Positions 26,489-35,359 of a DNA stretch of 64,000 nt are shown here, in pieces; the first letter of the stretch is position 1; each line of letters starts with the position of its first letter. Position numbers and translations under genes: made by a program. The notes beneath the pieces were generated by a model. That model ran no database searches, was not told where the DNA came from, and saw only the letters and a list, made by a program, of their open reading frames with translations. Source of the stretch: Flavobacterium anseongense (GTDB taxonomy: Bacteria > Bacteroidota > Bacteroidia > Flavobacteriales > Flavobacteriaceae); NCBI RefSeq assembly GCF_021608185.1, contig NZ_JAKIHN010000006.1:143755-207754 (forward strand). Reading direction: 5' to 3'.

Positions 26489-27907
26489 TTAAATTACTTT
26501 TTTTAATCCCAATTTTTCAGCTCTTGCCAAAACAAATTCATATGCTGCCTGATATTCATTTGGTATTTCACCTTCTAAAATTGCTTCTTTTACGGCTTCT
26601 TTTAAAACGCCAATTTCACGGGAAGGTTTTAAATTGAAGATTTCCATAATTTCTTCACCCGAAATAGGTGGCTGAAAATTACGCACATGATCGCGTTCTT
26701 CTACTTCAATTATCTTTTTGCGGACGATATCAAAATTGTTGTGATACTTTTTAAATTTCGTTGGATTCTTTGTCGTGATATCCGCTTCACATAATGTCAT
26801 TAAATTTTCTACATCTTCACCGGCATCAAACACCAATCGACGCACAGCCGAATCGGTAACAGTATCTTCTGAAAGTACAATTGGTCTTGAACTCAGCATC
26901 ACCATTTTGGCAACAAATTTCATCTTATTGTTTAATGGCATGCGCAGTCTTTCAAAGATTTTCTTGACCATTTTTCCGCCAAGGAATTCGTGTCCGTGAA
27001 ATGTCCAGCCTTGTTTTTTATTGAATTTTTTGGTTGGCGCTTTTCCAATATCATGGAGTAAAGCCGCCCAACGTAACCAAATATCGTCGGTATTGGGACA
27101 AATGTTATCAACGACTTCAAGTGTGTGATAAAAATTGTTTTTGTGAGTATGACCTTCAATTTCTTCTACGTTGTTTAATGCAGTCAATTCGGGAAGAATG
27201 ATGTCTAAAAGTCCGGTTTTGTATAAATGCAAAAAGCCAATAGAAGGTTTATCAGTGGATAGAATTTTGTTTAGTTCATCCACAATTCGTTCACCCGAAA
27301 TAATCTTGATTCTGTCTTTGTTTTTTTCAATAGCATTCAAAGATTCTGTTTCAATGGTGAAATTCAATTGCGTTGCAAATCGAATCGCACGAAGCATTCG
27401 AAGTGGGTCATCAGAATAAGTAATGTCAGGATTTAAAGGCGTTTTAATTATTTTATTTTCCAAATCAGTTAAACCATTAAAAGGATCAACCAAATCACCA
27501 TAATTGTTTTCATTCAATGAAAAAGCCAAGGCATTAATGGTAAAATCACGACGATTTTGATCGTCTTCTAAAGTACCATTTTCAACTATAGGATTTCGAC
27601 TATGTTCGGCATAACTTTCTTTACGCGCACCAACAAACTCGATATCAATTTCCTTGTAACGAAGCATTGCCGTTCCATAATTTTTGAAAACCTGAACTTT
27701 TGGTTTGTGTGGCAACAATTCGGAAACTTTTAAAGCCAAATCAATTCCGGAACCAATGGCTACAATATCAATATCTTTTTTAAAGTCGCGCTGCAATAAA
27801 TAATCACGTACAAAGCCGCCAATAACATAGCTTTCATGTCCAAGCTGTTCACTAGCTTGAGCAATGATTTTAAATATCGGGTTTTCTAATGCTTTGATGT
27901 AATTCAT
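26489..27907 (-). CDS. cca: CCA tRNA nucleotidyltransferase / poly(A) polymerase family with HD domain
   Basis: A 472-residue protein of the class II nucleotidyltransferase family. The head has GGFVRD (30-35) and the metal-binding Asp45 and Asp47 in DIDIV. The RNA-binding neck follows ([13 protein letters not shown]), and an HD domain starts near residue 280 ([14 protein letters not shown], then [11 protein letters not shown]). It adds or repairs the CCA end of tRNAs in the cytosol; the HD part adds phosphohydrolase activity in related enzymes. The length matches Bacteroidetes homologues. A hairpin repeat separates it from tsaC upstream. Confidence 0.9.
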   Translation of the reverse strand: MNYIKALENPIFKIIAQASEQLGHESYVIGGFVRDYLLQRDFKKDIDIVAIGSGIDLALKVSELLPHKPKVQVFKNYGTAMLRYKEIDIEFVGARKESYAEHSRNPIVENGTLEDDQNRRDFTINALAFSLNENNYGDLVDPFNGLTDLENKIIKTPLNPDITYSDDPLRMLRAIRFATQLNFTIETESLNAIEKNKDRIKIISGERIVDELNKILSTDKPSIGFLHLYKTGLLDIILPELTALNNVEEIEGHTHKNNFYHTLEVVDNICPNTDDIWLRWAALLHDIGKAPTKKFNKKQGWTFHGHEFLGGKMVKKIFERLRMPLNNKMKFVAKMVMLSSRPIVLSEDTVTDSAVRRLVFDAGEDVENLMTLCEADITTKNPTKFKKYHNNFDIVRKKIIEVEERDHVRNFQPPISGEEIMEIFNLKPSREIGVLKEAVKEAILEGEIPNEYQAAYEFVLARAEKLGLKKVI

Positions 27908-27985
27908 ATTAATTTGAAAATTTGAAAATTAGATAATTTGAAAATTAATTAGCTCATTTTCAAATTTCCAAATTTTCAAATTGTT
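27908..27985. repeat. Short-period hairpin repeat (AATTTGAAAATT units)
   Basis: Three units of AATTTGAAAATT in the left half face TTTTCAAATTTCC and TTTTCAAATTG in the right half. The inverted halves would make a long AT stem. It fills the gap between the cca-like and tsaC genes. Confidence 0.65.
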
Positions 27986-28555
27986 TTACTTGCGAATAAT
28001 TTTTACCTGATTGTCTAACGAAAGCTTAATAATCGTTGATGGTTTATCGCAAATTTTTTCGTGATGCAAATTTACTACATAGTCCACACCTTTTATAATT
28101 TCGGGTGCAATTTCTTTGAAAGATTTTGGGGTGAACATTCCTGAAATATTTGCGGAAGTCGAAACCAATGGTTTTTTCATGCGTTCCATCAGTTTGAAAC
28201 AAAACGGTTCTTTCACTAATCTGACTCCAAGTGTTTTATCATCGGCAATAATATTAGCTGCTACATTTCTTGGATTATCCAAAATCAAAGTTGTTGGTTT
28301 CTCAGATAAGTCAAGAATTTGCCAAGCCGTTTCCGGGATTTCCTTAAAAACATTGTACATCATTTTTTCGCCATTCATCAACACTATCATACTTTTACTT
28401 TCTTCGCGTTGTTTCAAAGCATAGATTTTTTTTACCGCTTCAGCATTGGTCGCATCGCAGCCAATTCCCCAAACAGTATCAGTAGGGTAGAGGATTATCC
28501 CGCCATTTTGTATAACTTCGAATGCTTTGTGTACTTCAGAATTTATATCCATCAT
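27986..28555 (-). CDS. tsaC: L-threonylcarbamoyladenylate synthase
   Basis: A 189-residue YrdC/Sua5-family protein with GGIILYPTDTVWGIGCDA (18-35), the KxR motif region (LKQREESKSM), and STSANISG. It makes threonylcarbamoyl-AMP for the t6A modification of tRNAs that read ANN codons. It is the short form, without the C-terminal Sua5 domain. Its first ATG overlaps the stop of the LtaS-like gene (ATGA at 28552-28555), so the two are translationally coupled although their functions are unrelated. Confidence 0.92.
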   Translation of the reverse strand: MMDINSEVHKAFEVIQNGGIILYPTDTVWGIGCDATNAEAVKKIYALKQREESKSMIVLMNGEKMMYNVFKEIPETAWQILDLSEKPTTLILDNPRNVAANIIADDKTLGVRLVKEPFCFKLMERMKKPLVSTSANISGMFTPKSFKEIAPEIIKGVDYVVNLHHEKICDKPSTIIKLSLDNQVKIIRK

Positions 28556-30519
28556 TTACTTTTTTTTGTTTTTAGATCGTTGCCTTTCATTGTATAATAC
28601 CAGGCCAAAGCCATCAGCTTGTTGTGCTTCAACTCTAAATCGCTTCTTTTAAAACTGGTTTCTTTGAAAGTCGTTAAATCAATTTTTTCGATGTTGGCAC
28701 CTTTTGGGAAATAATACAAATCATTTCCGTCAATCATTTTATCGAAAGCAATACCTTCGTTTTTCCCTTTGGTAAACATCGATTCACCAAAGCTGTAATA
28801 TTCAAAACCTTTTGGCGCAATCATTTCGATAAGTGTCGGCATGATATCAATATGGCTACCGGGAGTCAAATTGAGAGATTTTGGAATTGATTTTCCATAC
28901 ATAATATATGCAACAGATGACTTTTCATAAAGATTTGGCTTGCTGTTAGGAAACTTTCTGCCAAAATGGTCTCCGGTAAAATTGAAGATACTTTCAGTAA
29001 ACTCTTTTTCTGCCTTTCTGACAAAATCGCCAATCGCTTTGTCGCCATACCAAAGATGCCCCAATTCTTTTAGATTCATCGCGCCATCATAGTATTTCTT
29101 CATTGCTTGCGGAAAATCATCAGTTGATTTATATGGGAAACCTTTGGCTTCTAAATCAACGGTATATGGTGCGTGATAGCTTGTCGTTAGGATTATATTT
29201 AGCGAATATTTATCTTTATCTGTGTGCTGCATCACCAGATTGAAAAGTTTTTCATCTTCAATTCCCCAACCTCCGGTATCTGTTTTTCCACCGCCATCAA
29301 CTCCGGAATAAATTCGGTCAACACCATAATATTTAGACAAATCACCAATATTTTCCCAAGATAGATAACCGCCATAATAGAAATTAGTTTCATAACCTAA
29401 CTTCTTAAACTGTGTAAAAATGGAGGTTTCAAAAGGCGCAGCAGAGGTTCCGATGTGACTTAGATTGATACCGCAATTTGGCACGTTGGTCATAATGGCA
29501 CCAAAGGAATCAATAGTCGTATTTCCTGATGCTAAGAAATGGCTGAAATGAGTCCCTTTTTTAGCAATCGAGTTCAGTTGACTTGAAAAATTAAAGGGAA
29601 GATATTTATCCATCAATGGCCAAGAATCATAACTTTCCATCACAACAAGGAAAATTTGTTTTGGCTTTTGAATTGTTGGTCCTTGAGCCGTTTTCTTCAA
29701 AACATCGGTGACTTTATCCTGAGGAAAAGTAGCTTTAAAAAGAGCTTCATCCATATATGGATTTTTGTTTCCGTGTTCATTCAATCTATTGAAATCTTTG
29801 ATAGCATATTTTAACGAACGAAACGGATTGATAATCGTTTTGTTTAAAAAATTATCCTTTGATATTCCCGAATACTCTCTTAATATTGGAATAGTAGAAA
29901 ATGAACCTCTGATACCAAAAACAAAAAGTACTAATACCAAAAACGCAAAAACATATTTACTTCTTTTGAAACGAATCTTTTTGAATACCTGATAGATGTT
30001 CTTCTTGTCATTAAAAAAGCGGAACACTAGTAAACCAACAATTACAGTCAGTATGATAATTAAACTGTTTAAAATCGGATGAAAATCTACAAGAATAGTA
30101 TTCATCACCGCTTTTTTATCATCATACAAGGCTAGGAAAAGAAAATGATTAAACTGATCGCCATATTCCTTGAAATAATTAATAGTAATAACACAAATTA
30201 GTGTTGAGAGAATAATAAAAAACACCTGATGCACTTTTCGCGTGATTACAATGATTCGGTATCGATTAAATGGTGCGAGAACGAGCAAAAGTAAAAAGGG
30301 CAGTAATAAAAAATAAGCAACAGCAGTGCAGTCAAATCGGAAACCCATAAAGAGAACATCCAGAATTTCGCTGAAACCTATTTCATGTTGGATTTTTTGA
30401 CGAAAAATCGTAATGAAAACCAAACGAAATATGGTAAAAAAGGCAACGCCAAAAAACCAAAAGAAGATTAAATTACTTAGTTCTTTTAAAAACTTTTTAC
30501 GCTTTAACTCAATTGCCAT
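28552..30519 (-). CDS. LTA synthase-like sulfatase-fold membrane enzyme
   Basis: A 655-residue protein from ATG 30519. About five membrane helices in the first 210 residues precede a sulfatase-fold domain on the outer face: the nucleophile region IFLVVMESYDSWPL and ASGNTTIDSFG, and later metal-site motifs including FTGDHFGR. It resembles LtaS, OpgB and EptA-type phosphoglycerol or phosphoethanolamine transferases; its acceptor here is probably a surface glycan or lipid. The frame is open to 30552, but that start lies inside the upstream gene, and MAIELKRKK at 30519 fits better. It is encoded between a rhamnosyltransferase-like gene and tsaC. Confidence 0.82.
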   Translation of the reverse strand: MAIELKRKKFLKELSNLIFFWFFGVAFFTIFRLVFITIFRQKIQHEIGFSEILDVLFMGFRFDCTAVAYFLLLPFLLLLVLAPFNRYRIIVITRKVHQVFFIILSTLICVITINYFKEYGDQFNHFLFLALYDDKKAVMNTILVDFHPILNSLIIILTVIVGLLVFRFFNDKKNIYQVFKKIRFKRSKYVFAFLVLVLFVFGIRGSFSTIPILREYSGISKDNFLNKTIINPFRSLKYAIKDFNRLNEHGNKNPYMDEALFKATFPQDKVTDVLKKTAQGPTIQKPKQIFLVVMESYDSWPLMDKYLPFNFSSQLNSIAKKGTHFSHFLASGNTTIDSFGAIMTNVPNCGINLSHIGTSAAPFETSIFTQFKKLGYETNFYYGGYLSWENIGDLSKYYGVDRIYSGVDGGGKTDTGGWGIEDEKLFNLVMQHTDKDKYSLNIILTTSYHAPYTVDLEAKGFPYKSTDDFPQAMKKYYDGAMNLKELGHLWYGDKAIGDFVRKAEKEFTESIFNFTGDHFGRKFPNSKPNLYEKSSVAYIMYGKSIPKSLNLTPGSHIDIMPTLIEMIAPKGFEYYSFGESMFTKGKNEGIAFDKMIDGNDLYYFPKGANIEKIDLTTFKETSFKRSDLELKHNKLMALAWYYTMKGNDLKTKKSK

Positions 30520-30529
30520 GCTTAATTCT

Positions 30530-31381
30530 TTATCTGGCTTTATACAAACCAAGTTTTCTTTTTAAGAGTTTAAAATTCAATTCAAATGTTTGCACAAACT
30601 GATTTTTGATGCTGGTAAAAAACCAATTGCTATAAGGAATTGTCTTCTCTAAGATTAGTTTGTTGGCTTCGTCTGAGAGGGTAAAATTCTCTTGGATATC
30701 TTTCCATTTTACCAATCCGTAACCATCAAATTTGTTGACTTTATTGCGTTGATGTATAATCGATAACCACAATCTTTTATCGCCAAGCTGGGTTACTTTT
30801 TTATCGCGTTTCCAATACCTGTGGTCTTGATGAAAAGCGGTTTTCGGATTGTCATTTTTTTCAATTAGGCTGATAAACGGATTGAAAAGCTGTTCTTTCT
30901 TGGCTAAAATATATACAGGTTCAATTTGAAGCGAATAGCCTTTTATAAAATCAATTGCGCGATATTCCTGTTGGTTGAATTGTTTCTGAACTTCATTGAT
31001 GAAATCTATGTGAATGCTATCGTCGTTGTCAATTCTGGTCGTAATCAAATAAGGAATATTTTTGGTTTCATTAGCTATATATGTAAACATTTCAGGCTTA
31101 AACGATGGCATTGCATCTACAAAGAACACTTTAAAATTAGGTTGATTCGCAACCAAGTCCATAATTCTGGTTTTATAAACTTCTTTGGTATTAGTATCAA
31201 AATACAATAACCATTCAAAATTTTGATTTGTTTGTCCGACTACTGATGGAAAGCAAAAATTTTCAAATAACCACATGCGATTGTCCATCCATTCATCGGT
31301 TAATAACTGCTCATTGTTTTTGGTAACATCCCAATTTTCAGCCCTTAGATTGAATCGGGTAATCAAGTAATGTTTAAACAT
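30530..31381 (-). CDS. Putative rhamnosyltransferase (PF11316-like glycosyltransferase)
   Basis: A 283-residue protein starting MFKHYLITRFNLR. It shows RMWLFENFCFPSVVGQTNQNFEWLLYFD and TRIDNDDSIH, the latter a DxD-like metal and sugar-nucleotide motif, as in the Rhamno_transf family. It is cytosolic and likely adds a sugar to a surface glycan. The ATG at 31381 is chosen over the in-frame ATG at 31411, as it aligns with the conserved start. It ends 11 bases before the start of the LtaS-like gene, with which it forms an operon. It is divergent from the glycosyltransferase genes at 31511. Confidence 0.78.
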   Translation of the reverse strand: MFKHYLITRFNLRAENWDVTKNNEQLLTDEWMDNRMWLFENFCFPSVVGQTNQNFEWLLYFDTNTKEVYKTRIMDLVANQPNFKVFFVDAMPSFKPEMFTYIANETKNIPYLITTRIDNDDSIHIDFINEVQKQFNQQEYRAIDFIKGYSLQIEPVYILAKKEQLFNPFISLIEKNDNPKTAFHQDHRYWKRDKKVTQLGDKRLWLSIIHQRNKVNKFDGYGLVKWKDIQENFTLSDEANKLILEKTIPYSNWFFTSIKNQFVQTFELNFKLLKRKLGLYKAR

Positions 31382-31471
31382 GGATGTCTTTTTTAATTTT
31401 ATACTATTCAACCTTTGGTTCGGGTGGTAAAATTAGTTTTTTTTTTGAAGCCCAAAAACGATAAGGTTACT

Positions 31472-31504
31472 TTTGCTTAAAATCCGAATTATTCTTTATG
31501 TTTG
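31472..31504 (+). promoter_or_regulatory. Strong -33/-7 promoter of the first GT2 gene
   Basis: TTTG (31472-31475), 21 bases, then TATGTTTG (31497-31504), an exact match. The ATG at 31511 is only 6 bases further, so the mRNA would be almost or fully leaderless. Confidence 0.62.
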
Positions 31505-31510
31505 TATGGT

Positions 31511-32323
31511 ATGAAGTTGTCTATAATTATCTCTACTTACAATTCGGAAGAATGGTTGCACAAGGTGTTGCTTGGCTATACTATTCAAACCGAAAATGAT
31601 TTTGAGATTATTGTGGCCGATGATGGCTCGACAGATAAAACCAAAACAGTTGTCGAATCATTCAAAGACAAATTCAAACATCCGATACTTCACGTTTGGC
31701 ATGAAGATCAAGGTTTTCGAAAATGTCGGATTCTCAATTCAGCCATTCTAAAATCAAATTCAGATTATCTTTTATTTACTGATGGCGATTGCATTCCGAG
31801 AAAAGATTTTGTAGACAATCATCTCAAGCAAAAAGAAAAAGGATATTTTCTTTCAGGAGGTTATTTTAAACTTCCGATGAATATCTCAAAAGCAATTTCA
31901 GACGATGATATTCTGGCTCAAAAATGTTTTGATGCGTCGTGGCTCAGGAAGCAAGGATTGAAACTCAATTTTAAAATCACGAAACTTGTCCATAATAGTT
32001 ATTTTGCTGCGTTTATGAATTGGGTTACACCAACAAAACGTTCCTGGAATGGTCACAATTCTTCGGGATATAAAGCCGATATTTTGGCAATAAATGGTTT
32101 CAATGAATTGCTCGATTATGGTGGAGAAGACAGGGAAATGGGTGAACGGCTATTTAATTTAGGATTGTTTTCAAAACAAATTCGCTATAGTGCGATTTGC
32201 GTGCATTTAGATCATTCCAGAAGTTATGTCAATCCCGAAAAGATAGCCTATAATTTGGAAGTTCGGAGATTTAATAAAAAGAATAAAATTACCCGAATAG
32301 AATCGGGAATAGATAAGCATTAA
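31511..32323 (+). CDS. Glycosyltransferase family 2 (copy 1)
   Basis: A 270-residue GT-A fold enzyme. The N-terminus MKLSIIISTYNSEEWL, the sugar-nucleotide motif VADDGSTDKT, the DxD-like FTDGDCIPR and the acceptor region GGEDREMGERL are all present. It lacks membrane helices. The ATG at 31511 is preferred over an in-frame TTG at 31502, because a promoter box covers the latter. It is about 60 percent alike to the next gene by eye, so a tandem duplication. It probably adds a sugar to a lipid-linked surface glycan. Confidence 0.88.
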   Translation: MKLSIIISTYNSEEWLHKVLLGYTIQTENDFEIIVADDGSTDKTKTVVESFKDKFKHPILHVWHEDQGFRKCRILNSAILKSNSDYLLFTDGDCIPRKDFVDNHLKQKEKGYFLSGGYFKLPMNISKAISDDDILAQKCFDASWLRKQGLKLNFKITKLVHNSYFAAFMNWVTPTKRSWNGHNSSGYKADILAINGFNELLDYGGEDREMGERLFNLGLFSKQIRYSAICVHLDHSRSYVNPEKIAYNLEVRRFNKKNKITRIESGIDKH

Positions 32324-32329
32324 AATATG

Positions 32330-32337
32330 TAATTTTG
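32330..32337 (+). promoter_or_regulatory. -7 promoter box (TAATTTTG) before the second GT2 gene
   Basis: An exact TAnnTTTG match ending 5 bases before the ATG at 32343. The -33 box is not clear. If used, the transcript has no leader. Confidence 0.42.
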
Positions 32338-32342
32338 TAATC

Positions 32343-33158
32343 ATGACAGCATCGGTTATTTTCAGTACCTATAATTCAGAAGATTGGCTCGAAAAAACCA
32401 TCATTGGTTTTAGCGTGCAAACGTTCAAAGATTTTGAAATTATCATTGCCGACGATGGTTCGCGTGAAGCTACAAGAGAATTAATCGATAGATTAAGAAA
32501 AGAAATTTCCATCCCGATAATACACGTTTGGCAGGAAGATAATGGTTTTCAGAAATCACAAATTCTAAACAAAGCAATTATAGCTTCGACTTCTGATTAT
32601 TTAATTTTTACTGATGGCGACTGTATTCCGAGAGAAGATTTTGTTCAAGTTCATATAGATTACAGAGAAGCAGGTTATTTCCTTTCCGGTGGTTATTTTA
32701 AACTTCCGATGGATATTTCTAAAGCGATTACCAAAGAGGATATTATTGCCCAAAAATGTTTCGATTTGTCTTGGCTTAAATCACAAGGATTAAAATCAAG
32801 CGGCAAGAATATTAAATTCATTGCTTCCGGAATTTCTGCCAAAATTCTGAATTTCATAACACCAACAAATGCTTCGTGGAATGGTCACAATTCGTCGGGT
32901 TGGAAAAAGGATTTAGTGGAGATTAACGGATTTAACCAGGAAATGCAATATGGCGGACAAGATCGTGAATTGGGGGAAAGATTATTTAATAAAGGTTTGA
33001 AATCAAAGCAAATCAGGTATTCTGCTATTTGTGTGCATTTAGACCATAAACGTGGTTATGTAAACAAAGAAACCTGGAAAAAGAATTATGATATCCGAGC
33101 CAACACCAGAAAAAACAAAGTGATAAAAACACCAATCGGAATAGATTCTAATAAGTAA
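32343..33158 (+). CDS. Glycosyltransferase family 2 (copy 2)
   Basis: A 271-residue GT2 enzyme, paralogue of the gene before it. It keeps SVIFSTYNSEDWL, IADDGSREAT, FTDGDCIPRED and GGQDRELGERL, and shares the block GGYFKLPMDISKAI and the WNGHNSSG motif. The paralogues differ most between residues 150 and 180. The shared core with distinct variable part suggests two similar acceptors or successive sugars. The next gene starts 6 bases after its stop, so they are in one transcript. Confidence 0.88.
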   Translation: MTASVIFSTYNSEDWLEKTIIGFSVQTFKDFEIIIADDGSREATRELIDRLRKEISIPIIHVWQEDNGFQKSQILNKAIIASTSDYLIFTDGDCIPREDFVQVHIDYREAGYFLSGGYFKLPMDISKAITKEDIIAQKCFDLSWLKSQGLKSSGKNIKFIASGISAKILNFITPTNASWNGHNSSGWKKDLVEINGFNQEMQYGGQDRELGERLFNKGLKSKQIRYSAICVHLDHKRGYVNKETWKKNYDIRANTRKNKVIKTPIGIDSNK

Positions 33159-33164
33159 AAACAA

Positions 33165-34286
33165 ATGATATTACATTTAGTACACGACGAGAAAATAATA
33201 AATAGAACCATTGCTATTTTCGAAGAGGCTGCACCTAAAGATAATTTATTTGTTGTATTTACGAGGCATAAACTAAAGCATGTCCATAATCAGGAAAATG
33301 TAATTCTTTTTAAAGATTTTGAAAAAAAATATGGTAATACAGAGTTTTCATCTGTGATTATACATTTTCTAAACTCCAGAAAAATCAGATTTGTAAACAA
33401 AAACATTAATAAAAAAACACCTATTTACTGGATTATTTGGGGTAATGATTTATATAATAAATTGCTATATCCAAAAGGTTTTGAATTATATGATAAACAA
33501 AGTTCTTATCATAAAAATACAAAGTCATTTATTAGAAACTTCTTTGATAAATTAATTGGAAAATTTAAAATTATAAAAATAGAAAATTTCATTTCCAATC
33601 GTATTAATTATGTTGTAACAGATGCTACAAAAAATGATTATGAAATGCTGTTAAAGTATTATCCAAGGCTTAAAAATATTCAATGGAAAGAATTTTTCTA
33701 TTACCCAATTGAAAGTATATTAGGTTCTGATTTAATGCAAAAAAAGGTAAAAGGGAATAATATTCAAATTGGTAATTCTGCTTCTGTTACTAACAATCAT
33801 GAATATGCCATGAGATTTTTATCGAAACTGAATTTAGACAATAGAAATATATATGTTCCGTTAAGTTATTCAGGGACAAAGGAATATAAAGAGAGTGTAA
33901 AAAGAAAAGGCTTAGAATATTTTGGAGATAATTTCAAAGCATTAGATGATTTTCTTCCGTTGGAAGATTACAATCAATTAATGTTAAGTTTTGACATCGC
34001 TATTTATGGAAACTTTCGTCAAGAAGCTTTAGGGAATATTTTAATTTCATTATATCTTGGTGCTAAAGTCTTTCTTGCCGAAAGCAATCCTGTCTATTTA
34101 TGGGCAGAAAAACTTAATTTAAGACTATTTAAACTGGAATCTATTTCTCAAACGGATATCGACCAACCTTTAGACATACAATCACAAACACACAATAGAA
34201 ATATAATTCTTGAAATTTATAATACGCAAAGACTTAAATCTTTGATTAAAGAAAACTTCATCAATAATTCGAAGGAAACAAATTAA
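33165..34286 (+). CDS. WecF-like glycosyltransferase (family 56)
   Basis: A 373-residue protein resembling TDP-N-acetylfucosamine:lipid II N-acetylfucosaminyltransferase (Glyco_transf_56, PF07429): LHLVHDEKIINRTIAIFE at the start, PIYWIIWGNDLYN, and the later FGDNFKALDDFLPLEDYNQLMLSFDIAIYGNFRQEALGNI and LGAKVFLAESNP. In enterobacteria WecF adds Fuc4NAc to the common-antigen lipid; here only a related function can be inferred. It is more AT-rich than its neighbours, as glycan genes often are, which may signal transfer. Confidence 0.78.
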   Translation: MILHLVHDEKIINRTIAIFEEAAPKDNLFVVFTRHKLKHVHNQENVILFKDFEKKYGNTEFSSVIIHFLNSRKIRFVNKNINKKTPIYWIIWGNDLYNKLLYPKGFELYDKQSSYHKNTKSFIRNFFDKLIGKFKIIKIENFISNRINYVVTDATKNDYEMLLKYYPRLKNIQWKEFFYYPIESILGSDLMQKKVKGNNIQIGNSASVTNNHEYAMRFLSKLNLDNRNIYVPLSYSGTKEYKESVKRKGLEYFGDNFKALDDFLPLEDYNQLMLSFDIAIYGNFRQEALGNILISLYLGAKVFLAESNPVYLWAEKLNLRLFKLESISQTDIDQPLDIQSQTHNRNIILEIYNTQRLKSLIKENFINNSKETN

Positions 34287-34326
34287 ATATTGAAATTAAA
34301 AAAAGGGAATGGCATTCTAATAATAA

Positions 34327-34367
34327 AAATCTATGAACTCGCTACACCAGCAATTAGTTCATAGATT
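34327..34367. terminator. Bidirectional terminator between convergent genes
   Basis: A perfect 13-bp stem (AAATCTATGAACT and its complement) with a 16-base loop lies between the WecF-like gene and dapD, which converge. Confidence 0.65.
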
Positions 34368-34390
34368 TCATTTTATAAATCCTTACGCGA

Positions 34391-35206
34391 TTAAACCGCT
34401 ACATCATATTCTCTTAACGCATTGTTAAGCGATGTTTTCAAATCTGTCGATGGTTTTCTGGTTCCAATAATCAAAGCGCATGGCACCTGAAAATCGCCGG
34501 CAGCAAATTTCTTTGTATAACTTCCCGGAATTACAACTGAACGCGCAGGAACAAATCCTTTGTATTCTTTTGGTTCGTCTCCGGTCACATCAATAATTTT
34601 TGTGGATGCAGTCAGACAAACATTAGCACCAAGAACCGCTTCTTTTTCAACACGAACACCTTCAACAACAATGCAGCGTGAACCAATAAAAGCACCATCT
34701 TCGATAATAACAGGAGCAGCTTGCAATGGTTCTAAAACACCACCAATTCCAACGCCACCTGATAAGTGTACATCCTTACCAATTTGCGCACAACTTCCAA
34801 CCGTTGCCCAAGTATCGACCATAGTACCTTCGTCAACATAAGCACCAATGTTTACATAACTCGGCATCAAAATCACACCTTTAGAAATGTAAGCGCCATA
34901 ACGAGCCGTGGCTGGTGGAACCACACGAATTCCTTTTTCGGCATAACCGGTTTTTAACAACATTTTATCGTGATACTCAAAAATTCCGGCTTCCCAGGTT
35001 TCCATTTTCTGAATTGGAAAATACATTACAACCGCTTTTTTTACCCATTCGTTCACCTGCCAACCTTCAGCTGTTGGTTCAGCAACACGTAATGTTCCGG
35101 CATCGAGTAATGCAATGACTTCACGAATGGTTTTTAGGGTTGTTTCTTCTTTTAATAATTCTCGGTTATCCCAAGCTTTTTCAATAATGGATTGTAGTTG
35201 CGTCAT
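34391..35206 (-). CDS. dapD: Tetrahydrodipicolinate N-succinyltransferase
   Basis: A 271-residue left-handed beta-helix enzyme with the hexapeptide-repeat region (about 105-215: GAYVDEGTMVDTWATVGSCAQIG, GAFIGSRCIVVEGVRV, GANVCLTASTKI) and an N-terminal helical part. It converts tetrahydrodipicolinate and succinyl-CoA to the N-succinyl form in lysine and meso-diaminopimelate synthesis, so it feeds peptidoglycan. It is full length. A TATCTTTG box at 35265 gives a leader of about 55 bases. No lysine riboswitch is seen. Confidence 0.94.
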   Translation of the reverse strand: MTQLQSIIEKAWDNRELLKEETTLKTIREVIALLDAGTLRVAEPTAEGWQVNEWVKKAVVMYFPIQKMETWEAGIFEYHDKMLLKTGYAEKGIRVVPPATARYGAYISKGVILMPSYVNIGAYVDEGTMVDTWATVGSCAQIGKDVHLSGGVGIGGVLEPLQAAPVIIEDGAFIGSRCIVVEGVRVEKEAVLGANVCLTASTKIIDVTGDEPKEYKGFVPARSVVIPGSYTKKFAAGDFQVPCALIIGTRKPSTDLKTSLNNALREYDVAV

Positions 35207-35264
35207 GATTTTTGAGTTTTACTTTGTGTAGTTCGCCTCTTCTTTAATACGAGACTTGAGTGTG

Positions 35265-35272
35265 CAAAGATA
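35265..35272 (-). promoter_or_regulatory. -7 promoter box (TATCTTTG) of dapD
   Basis: An exact TAnnTTTG match on the minus strand, 58 bases before the dapD ATG at 35206. Confidence 0.48.
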
Positions 35273-35333
35273 CTTTTTTTAGACGATTGTTAAAATTGAA
35301 TTTTATTTAACTTTAACTTATGAATTCATTTGA

Positions 35334-35341
35334 TATTTTTG
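35334..35341 (+). promoter_or_regulatory. -7 promoter box (TATTTTTG) of the NlpE-like gene
   Basis: An exact TAnnTTTG match 18 bases before the ATG at 35360, with TTTA at 35312-35315 as a possible -33 box. It overlaps the open frame above 35360 and so supports the later start. Confidence 0.5.
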
Positions 35342-35359
35342 ATGCTTAATTCTCTCTCT

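Noticed and set aside
30519..30552. Longer start of the LtaS-like gene at 30552
   Set aside because: It overlaps the upstream glycosyltransferase gene and adds residues with no membrane or domain character; MAIELKRKK at 30519 is a normal start of the first basic segment.
31502..31511. TTG at 31502 as start of the first GT2 gene
   Set aside because: It lies inside the TATGTTTG promoter box, and the ATG at 31511 aligns with the start of the paralogue at 32343.
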